Source: an uncultured bacterium
GTDB taxonomy: Bacteria; Acidobacteriota; Aminicenantia; Aminicenantales; CALLJL01
Direction: 5' to 3'
Length of the DNA: 64,000 nucleotides
Assembly (NCBI GenBank): GCA_938092135.1
Contig: CALLJL010000008.1
Location: forward strand, 148,501 to 212,500
Part shown: positions 57,680 through 64,000 of the stretch, piece after piece
Numbering within the stretch: the first letter of the stretch is position 1
Layout of the letters: each line of letters starts with the position of its first letter
The notes under the pieces: generated by a model
What the model was told of the DNA's origin: nothing
Seen by the model: only the letters and a program-made list of their open reading frames with translations
Databases searched by the model: none
Translations under genes and position numbers: made by a program

Positions 57680-58342
57680 TTTTCTTGTCATCAACTCTTT
57701 AAGTAAAGTTTTAAACAGATCATTTAAAGCATTCACAATGCTTCTTCTGCCTGGATGCAGCTATCTACCACTTTAAGGATGCTGGCAATTTGCAGCTGCG
57801 CGGCGATAGAAGGAAAGGGGAAAAGGAGACCAAATAAGGTGAATTTAGGTAATATACTACGATCCGTATTTTCTTCCATCTTTACAACCAATTTTTGTCT
57901 TATAGGTTGGAACTTTTAGCTAAAAAGCTAAAAACTGGGATTGGAGATGAGACGGTTGCCATATTGGGATGACTTCTGTAGTTGCCAATCCCCTGCCATT
58001 TGGAATGTTCGAAACTATCCGCTGTTTGCCATTTTTCAAACAAGATGTTATTTTGGCAACCAATAAGTCACCTTCATAAATAGGAACTCCGCCCCTAATC
58101 TCTTTAGGGCTTCTCAATTCCCAAGTAATGATATAGAGTGAGCCTTCAGGAACGGGAGATACAGACATAAACGGAATTTGCTTGACCCAAGACGGATTTG
58201 GCTTGTCTTCCCGGCGGCGGAAATCAGCTGCCTCCCTCAGCCTTACTACCCGCCAGTGCTGGGGGATGGGGCCGGTTTCGGTCATATGATGCCCAAGATT
58301 TTCTTTTCCCGATTCAGCTGGTATGGAGACTACAGGTATCAT
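57680..58342 (-). pseudogene. hsdS: Truncated type I specificity subunit
   Basis: An open frame (57920-58342) encodes the start of a target-recognition domain: TETGPIPQHWRVVRLREAAD, PFMSVSPVPEG and YEGDLLVAKITSC. The remainder of that domain is deleted. About 90 bp further on, another frame carries the conserved helical region (PFPSIAAQLQIASILKVVD, DLFKTLLKELMTRK). Together these are about one half of an HsdS, which normally has two recognition domains and 400 residues. It cannot be functional. Confidence 0.8.
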
Positions 58343-58482
58343 AAAATGGAAATGAGTAATTCTTCAATGTTTTCTCTTTTCCAGATAAATAATCTCTGGA
58401 ATTCAGGCAAAACAATTTTCGCTTTGCGAGCTTCTTCTACTAAATCTAGGATTCTTTCTGGATGGGTTTTAGGTTAAGTCAT
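58339..58482 (-). pseudogene. DUF262 (GmrSD/BrxU-type) N-terminal fragment
   Basis: Forty-seven codons from ATG 58482, with TAA at codon 3, then HPERILDLVEEARKAKIVLP and EFQRLFIWKRENIEELLISI. This is the conserved opening of DUF262 nuclease proteins that attack modified DNA; the DGQQR-type active site would follow but is missing. It ends in a TGA overlapping the HsdS fragment. It is wedged between two HsdS pieces, so at least one insertion and deletion happened. Confidence 0.75.
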
Positions 58483-58494
58483 TTACTTCCTCCG

Positions 58495-58745
58495 ATATAA
58501 GGGTTTTAACCCGGATTTTTTCCGGTCATAAAATTGTGAAAAAGTCTTGAATAATTGATAGAGGCTTCTTTTATACGCTTCTTTAGTTTCACTTTGGCGG
58601 CCCACTGCCTTTAGGATACTGGCGATTTCCTGTTGTTTGGCAAGCGCGGAAATTGGAAAGCGTATTTAATGGCCTTCCCTTTATTACACATGCGGCGTCC
58701 CAAAGACAAGATTCAAGGGTGGCGATGTCAAGAGTTATATTGGAA
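58495..58745 (-). pseudogene. Fused remnants of HsdM N-terminus and HsdS conserved region
   Basis: Reading the minus strand from 58745: ITLDIATLESCLWDAACVIK is the start of a type I modification subunit (family pattern TLESWLWDAACVIRG). Within ten codons the frame changes to RFPISALAKQQEIASILKAV, SETKEAYKRSLYQLFKTF and SQFYDR, which is the HsdS coiled-coil region. More than 500 codons of hsdM and the first HsdS recognition domain are therefore deleted. Without a methylase, the locus cannot protect DNA. Confidence 0.75.
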
Positions 58746-58992
58746 TACACCCTTCTTAAGGACTCATTTTAGCATAAAATTTTCGCAAAAATTAATCAAA
58801 TAGGCATTAATTTTGACAAGATAAATCCTTGTCCTCGATTTGGAAAAGCACCAATTACAGATTTCTTTTTGTATTCTAAATAATGGTTAGACTTTCAGGT
58901 TTTACTCCAATGGCAACGGGTAAATATATATTATTGGATTGTAGCTCTAATTTTCATATGGAAAAAATTGCCTCTTTTTTTTGGCGCCACAA

Positions 58993-61059
58993 TTAAAGGA
59001 TTAAATTTAGCAGTTTTGCTCTATCATTTTCCGGAGCTTGACAAACAAAATTTTTACAAAAATAGTAAGTAGACTTTCCATTAATGACCTTAAAATCCTT
59101 TAGCTTTTCATTAATCTCTTCTGTAAAGGAATCCTTTATCAACAAGACCAGATCTGGAGTAAAGGTCTTTTGAACTTCTCCTAAAAATTTAATCTCCCCA
59201 TCTTTAGAACCTACAGGAACAGTAATTAATTCAGATGAGCCGTTAACTAATAAGTCAAAGGAAATAAGGTGAAAAAGATGAAAGGAGGGAAATCTATCTA
59301 CATCAAGGCTAAAGAAATGAAGATTTTTATTTGCCGCCTCCTCATACTCCCTCTTTCCTGTCAGTCTTGCCATTCTTATAAGATTATAGGTCATTACGGC
59401 ATTCCCTGATGGAGTAATATTATCATAAGCTTCTTTAAATCTATCTATGACGACTTCTGAATAATCAGCATTATGGTAAAATCCGCCTTTTTCTTTATCC
59501 CAAAAATGTTTAAAGGCGTGCTCGGTAAGTTCCAAAGATTTACGAAGATATTCATTTTTAAATGTAGCGAAATACAATTCCATAAACGCCCAGATAATAT
59601 TGGCATAGTCTTCAAGATATCCATAGATAGATGCTTCCTTATCAGCATATCTGTGAAGTAATCTACCGGAATTATCAAACATATTTTTAAGAAAAAAATT
59701 CATGCATCTCTCCGCAATTTCTATATAATCTTTCCTTCCAAAAGCGATTCCTGCTTTAGAGAATGCTATCACCGCCAGAGAATTCCAGTCGGTCAGGATT
59801 TTCTCATCCCTGATTGGTCTAATTCTTTTTAATCTTTCGCTAAATAGTTTGCTGGTTAAGGTTTTTATTTTTTCGAGAATTTCATTTCTGTTCAATCTTA
59901 ATTCCTTTTCTAAATCCTGAATCGATTGATTGATATAGAGAACATTTCTGCCATTTTTCCTTCTTGTCGCTTCTTCATAAAAATTGCCCTCTTCTGAAAT
60001 TGGAAAAAGAGATTTAAATAGAATGAATTCCTCCTCACTTAAAATTCTCCTTATTTCCTCATATTTCCATAGATAGAATTTACCTTCCTCGCCTTCACTA
60101 TCGGCATCCTCTGCCGAATAAAAGGCCCCTTCTGGGGAAGACATATTTCTTAAAAGATATGTAGCTATTTCCTCGGCTACCATTCTGTAAAAATCATCTT
60201 GACTTATTTGATAGGCCTCGGTATAGGCCATCATTAAGAGAGCATTATCATAAAGCATCTTTTCAAAATGAGGGAGTATCCATTCTCTATCTGTAGAATA
60301 TCTGTGAAAACCAAAACCTACCTGGTCATAAATTCCACTCATTCTCACTTTGGTTAGAGTCTCTAAACTCATGTTCAGGGCATCCTGATCCCTGTATCTG
60401 TGGAAATATCGGTGAAGAAAAAGCATGTTGATCGGGAGAGGAAATTTTGGTGCATGACCAAACCCCTTGTAATCTCTATCAAAGGTTTCTTTCAGTTCTT
60501 CAAAGGCCCTGTGGATTGACATCTCTGTGAGATCTCTTCGCTCAGGTGTTCTGGCTTGAACACCCTTCAATTCCTCGTATATTTGATTGGAAAGAACTAT
60601 TAACCTTTCTCTATTGTTTTCCCACGCCTTTAAAATTTTCAGAAGTAAATTCCTCAGGCCAATCTTTCCATAAAAGTCTTCCTTGGGGATGTAGGTATCG
60701 GCATAGAAAGGTTTTTTATCGGGCGTCATAAAAATCGTAAGGGGCCAACCACCTCTATTCTGAAACATGTAACAGACTTTCATATAAACGCTGTCAATAT
60801 CCGGCCTTTCCTCTCGATCAACTTTAATGGCGATAAAAAACCGGTTCAATATCTCGGCTATTTCTTGGTCTTCAAAGGACTCCTTTTCCATGACATGACA
60901 CCAGTGACAGGTAGAATAGCCAATTGAAAGAAAGATGGGCCTGTTATCTTCTTGAGCTTTTTCAAAAGCCTCTTTGCCCCAGGGATACCAATTAACTGGG
61001 TTATAGGCATGTTGACGCAAGTAAGGGCTTTTCTCGTGAATTAATCTATTGGGCTTCAT
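58993..61059 (-). CDS. DUF255 thioredoxin-domain protein (YyaL / SPATA20 family)
   Basis: A 688-residue protein. The N-terminal thioredoxin-like domain starts with [20 protein letters not shown] and has the conserved active site [10 protein letters not shown] (Cys51, Cys54) and [20 protein letters not shown]. The following (alpha/alpha)6 region (about 200-650) resembles six-hairpin glycosidases or cellobiose epimerases: [33 protein letters not shown] and [19 protein letters not shown]. The whole family is highly conserved from bacteria to man, but its activity is not settled. All expected blocks and the normal length are present. No neighbours suggest a pathway. Confidence 0.95.
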   Translation of the reverse strand: MKPNRLIHEKSPYLRQHAYNPVNWYPWGKEAFEKAQEDNRPIFLSIGYSTCHWCHVMEKESFEDQEIAEILNRFFIAIKVDREERPDIDSVYMKVCYMFQNRGGWPLTIFMTPDKKPFYADTYIPKEDFYGKIGLRNLLLKILKAWENNRERLIVLSNQIYEELKGVQARTPERRDLTEMSIHRAFEELKETFDRDYKGFGHAPKFPLPINMLFLHRYFHRYRDQDALNMSLETLTKVRMSGIYDQVGFGFHRYSTDREWILPHFEKMLYDNALLMMAYTEAYQISQDDFYRMVAEEIATYLLRNMSSPEGAFYSAEDADSEGEEGKFYLWKYEEIRRILSEEEFILFKSLFPISEEGNFYEEATRRKNGRNVLYINQSIQDLEKELRLNRNEILEKIKTLTSKLFSERLKRIRPIRDEKILTDWNSLAVIAFSKAGIAFGRKDYIEIAERCMNFFLKNMFDNSGRLLHRYADKEASIYGYLEDYANIIWAFMELYFATFKNEYLRKSLELTEHAFKHFWDKEKGGFYHNADYSEVVIDRFKEAYDNITPSGNAVMTYNLIRMARLTGKREYEEAANKNLHFFSLDVDRFPSFHLFHLISFDLLVNGSSELITVPVGSKDGEIKFLGEVQKTFTPDLVLLIKDSFTEEINEKLKDFKVINGKSTYYFCKNFVCQAPENDRAKLLNLIL

Positions 61060-61491
61060 GTTTTTCTAATTTTTTCTAAATAATCTAAATAGGGTCTAAT
61101 CAACACCAAAGTTGATAATTATCATCTCCTGTCTATTAAATCTTCAGGCTAAATGCTTTTTCTTATCAGCTTTTTGCTAATCATGATCATTATTATTGGA
61201 TTGTAACTTACACATCATCTCTCCTGATAGATAAAATAATTATTATATATTTTTCTTCAAATATCAAGGCCTTCCTTTTTAAGGTATAGACACGTAATGT
61301 AACTCAATTGGGGAAAGGGATGTAGGGGGAAAAAACGACCCTATAGGCAATAAATAATAACTTTTTTCTATTTCACGGGCCTAATTAAAATTAACTAATG
61401 ATATTAAAATATTCAAATTTAGTTCTTTATAAAAAACGCCATTTATTGTTAAATGATTATGACTTGGTGATAAACAGAACTGGAGGCTTCA
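61060..61491. other. Divergent AT-rich intergenic region
   Basis: About 430 bp between the divergent DUF255 and serine hydrolase genes. It contains no supported gene or RNA. It ends in TGGAGG before the hydrolase start. Promoters for both genes must be here, but no box is clear. Confidence 0.4.
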
Positions 61492-62967
61492 ATGAGAAAA
61501 AGGCTTTTTCGATTCAGCTTTATTTTATGGATTATCTTATTGGGGATCTTGTTAGGAGTCTGGCTTCAGACTTTTGCTCAAGAGAGAAATATTAAAACCG
61601 ATTACTCCGAAGCTCTCCGTTTAATTGACATATGGCTGGAAGCCCAGCGCGATTATGAGCAATTGCCGGGCATGTCTGTGGCAATAGTCGAAGACCAGGC
61701 GGTGATTTTTTCTAAAGCCTATGGCCTGGCTGACCTGGAGAAAAAAATTAAGGCCACACCGGAAACGATTTACAGCATTTGTTCTATTTCGAAACTATTT
61801 ACCGCCGTGGCCATCATGCAGCTGCGCGATGCAGGGAAACTCCGGCTCGATGATGAAGTCGCTCAGCATCTTCCTTGGTTCAATATCAACCAACAATATC
61901 CTGACAGTGGACCAATTACCATTCGCTCCCTTCTTACTCATTCTTCTGGCCTTCCTCGCGAATCGGATTATCCTTACTGGAGCAAACCCGATTTTCTTTT
62001 CCCCACTCGAGAACAGCTCAAAGATAAACTTGCGGCTCAAAAAACCCTTTACCCCCCATCCACCTATTTTCAATACAGCAACTTGGGGTTAAGTCTGCTG
62101 GGTGAGATTGTGGCTGAACTTTCGGGCCAGTCCTATGATGAATATGTGCAGGAGAAAATTCTAAAACCGCTGGGCATGAACGATACCCGTCCCTATCTGC
62201 CCAAAGAGCTCTGGAGGAGTAGGCTGGCCACAGGTTATAGCTCGCTCACCCGAAAGGGCACAAGGGAGATGCTGCCTTTCTTCCAGGCTGAAGGAATCAA
62301 ACCGGCAGCCGGCTTTTCTTCCACTGTCCTTGACCTGGCGAAATTTGCTTCCTGGCAATTCAGGCTGCTTTCCCGGGGAGGAGAGGAAATACTTAAAGCC
62401 CCGACTCTTCGAGAAATGCAGCGCGTTCACTGGATCGACCCGGATTGGAAAACGACCTGGGGTCTGGGGTTTTCTGTTTATCAACTTGATGGAAAAACCA
62501 TCGTAGGACATGGTGGTTCATGCCCGGGCTACAGAAGCACTCTGATGATCGATCCAGGCCAAAAACAAGCTTTTGTGGTCATGATAAATGCTTCGGGAAC
62601 CGAGCCGGAAAAGTATGCCCGGGGAATGAGGGAAATACTTAAAAAGGCTGCTGCCAAAAAAGAAGGCGAAAAAGCTCCGGAGGTTAACCTTGAAGATTAC
62701 GCAGGTTATTACGACACCCAGCCTTGGTGGGGAGAAACGGTCATTCTTCCGTGGCAGGGAAAGCTGGCCATGGTTAGTCTTCCCTCTGATAATCCTGCAC
62801 AAGGGCTTACTCTTCTGAAGCACATCGAAGGCGACCTTTTCCGGCGCATCCGTGAGGATGAAACCTTGGGTGAAGAAGTAATCTTTGAACGGGATAAAAC
62901 AGGTAAAGTATTTCGCTTTGTTCGGCACAGCAATTATTACCCAAAGCTTAAATCTCTTAGCTTTTGA
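61492..62967 (+). CDS. Exported serine hydrolase of the class C beta-lactamase superfamily
   Basis: A 491-residue hydrolase. A signal peptide runs to about residue 30 (LLGVWLQTFAQ). The nucleophile motif SxxK is Ser98-Ile-Ser-Lys101 in SICSISKLF, the second motif YxN is Tyr195-Ser-Asn197, and the third (HGG in place of KTG) lies in GHGGSCPGY. A C-terminal beta domain of about 110 residues follows (LEDYAGYYDTQPWW). Relatives include DD-peptidases, esterases and D-aminopeptidases; true AmpC beta-lactamase is less likely given the tail and HGG motif. TGGAGG precedes the ATG with suitable spacing. It fits the peptide- and ester-cleaving repertoire of the window. Confidence 0.92.
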   Translation: MRKRLFRFSFILWIILLGILLGVWLQTFAQERNIKTDYSEALRLIDIWLEAQRDYEQLPGMSVAIVEDQAVIFSKAYGLADLEKKIKATPETIYSICSISKLFTAVAIMQLRDAGKLRLDDEVAQHLPWFNINQQYPDSGPITIRSLLTHSSGLPRESDYPYWSKPDFLFPTREQLKDKLAAQKTLYPPSTYFQYSNLGLSLLGEIVAELSGQSYDEYVQEKILKPLGMNDTRPYLPKELWRSRLATGYSSLTRKGTREMLPFFQAEGIKPAAGFSSTVLDLAKFASWQFRLLSRGGEEILKAPTLREMQRVHWIDPDWKTTWGLGFSVYQLDGKTIVGHGGSCPGYRSTLMIDPGQKQAFVVMINASGTEPEKYARGMREILKKAAAKKEGEKAPEVNLEDYAGYYDTQPWWGETVILPWQGKLAMVSLPSDNPAQGLTLLKHIEGDLFRRIREDETLGEEVIFERDKTGKVFRFVRHSNYYPKLKSLSF

Positions 62968-63108
62968 AGTGGGGAGTAAAAGGCAGAGCTATCCTCTAAT
63001 TAGGTTCCAGACTGAGGCTTCTTTCCTGAGCGTGTAACCCTGCCTCTAATCTGGCTCTATCACTACCTTTATCTCGATCGGAACGGGCGCAAGAAAAATC
63101 CGCAGTAT

Positions 63109-63327
63109 TTAGGTTTCTTCCTTTATCTTGATTTCATCGCCACCGGCTTCTTCGCCCCTTTCGTTCAGCCCTATACATTTGACCTTTAGTCTCTGCTCGC
63201 ACGCTACCAGGAGTTCAGCGGCATTTTGGGTATCTAAATATTTGGCTTCCGTTGACTTGGCAATGGCTTCGGATTCGCCTCGCGCCTTCTGTTCTTTACG
63301 GTTAAATCCGACGAGCGGGAACCTGTT
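63109..63327 (-). pseudogene. Possible gene remnant next to the rRNA operon
   Basis: A 72-codon open frame with no ATG start. It translates to a charged, helix-prone peptide (KEQKARGESEAIAKSTEAKY, NAAELLVACEQRLKVKCIGL). It looks coding in composition but I do not recognise a family. It may be the tail of a gene cut off when the rRNA operon or its spacer element moved, or chance. The overlapping + strand frame looks less coding-like. Confidence 0.3.
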
Positions 63328-63363
63328 TTATGCTAACAAACAAAATTGCTAAAAAATAAAAAA

Positions 63364-63481
<118 letters not shown>

Positions 63482-63500
63482 TTTTTTTCTTATCAAATTA

Positions 63501-63641
63501 GGGACACATACATTTTTGATTGATTATTTTCGGCCAGTTTTGAACGTATTTTTTAGGAAAAATATAAAGGGAAAATTTTATCTTTTTAGATATCAGCTTA
63601 GAAATGATGTAATCGTCACTCAAAAAAATGTTTGTGTCCCC
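63501..63641. mobile_element. MITE-like inverted-repeat element in the 23S-5S spacer
   Basis: A 141-bp segment with terminal inverted repeats. The left end GGGACACATACATTTTT (63501-63517) matches the reverse complement of the right end with one mismatch in 17. The interior is AT-rich and non-coding. The GGGACACA end motif resembles repeats left by REP-associated tyrosine transposases. The right 23 bp recur exactly at 42247-42269. No transposase is in the window. Confidence 0.6.
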
Positions 63642-63670
63642 ATTTTGCTCTTTTGACTTGGTAAACTTTA

Positions 63671-64000
<330 letters not shown>

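Noticed and set aside
57783..57800. TGGCAATTTGCA as a sigma-54 promoter
   Set aside because: The GG-GC spacing is too short for the -24/-12 element and it lies inside the HsdS remnant.

Overview
The window is AT-rich bacterial chromosome with dense, short operons on both strands. It ends inside an rRNA operon: 5S and the 3' end of 23S, both on the minus strand. The gene mix is dominated by secreted or membrane-bound peptidases and hydrolases (S8, two S9, M81, M20, an Ntn-hydrolase, a class-C-type serine hydrolase, GH127). It also has two Na+/solute symporters, a URO-D-family protein, a DUF255 thioredoxin protein and c-type cytochromes. This resembles Candidatus Aminicenantota (OP8) and related anaerobic heterotrophs. 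That placement is inference from gene content; the 23S fragment would settle it.

Layout. 1-9150: 3' end of an S9 peptidase, a URO-D-like protein, a subtilisin, a small beta-barrel protein, an ABC-2 exporter pair and a double-SIS MurQ/GKRP-like protein. 9400-16500: secreted Ntn-hydrolase, two divergent SSS symporters, Era, and a membrane protein of the heparan-glucosaminide acetyltransferase type. 16700-22900: surface-glycan block with a GT2, a cupin, a large GT-C-like protein with a discoidin domain, and a DegT aminotransferase coupled to a methyltransferase. 22950-30100: peptide and amide hydrolases (S9B, M81, M20) and a second GT2. 30400-37400: small lipoprotein and an AddA/AddB-like helicase-nuclease. 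37880-40450: five-heme cytochrome next to a one-heme beta-barrel protein. 40680-46070: nitronate monooxygenase-like protein, GH127 and a DDAH-like amidinohydrolase. 46224-50750: sensor kinase with an FG-GAP sensor (two apparent frameshifts), a sigma-54 response regulator, and a convergent RRM RNA-binding protein. 51000-52740: two secreted proteins of unknown role. 52917-58770: a decayed restriction island. 58990-62970: DUF255 protein and serine hydrolase. 63360-64000: 5S and 23S rRNA with a small inverted-repeat element between them.

The most interesting new signal lies directly downstream of the sigma-54 response regulator. An 18-bp perfect palindrome (50211-50228) is followed by a well-matched -24/-12 promoter (50279-50294) and a long two-part hairpin (50337-50385), with no protein gene in that direction. 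The arrangement looks like a regulator-controlled small RNA gene facing the 3' end of an RNA-binding-protein gene.

The second main result is the restriction island. Hand translation recovers pieces of an Mrr-like nuclease, HsdR, HsdS, HsdM and a DUF262 protein, all broken. An open frame joins the HsdR C-terminal region to a zinc-metallopeptidase domain. The 23S-5S spacer also carries a MITE-like element whose right end recurs at the end of the GH127 gene.
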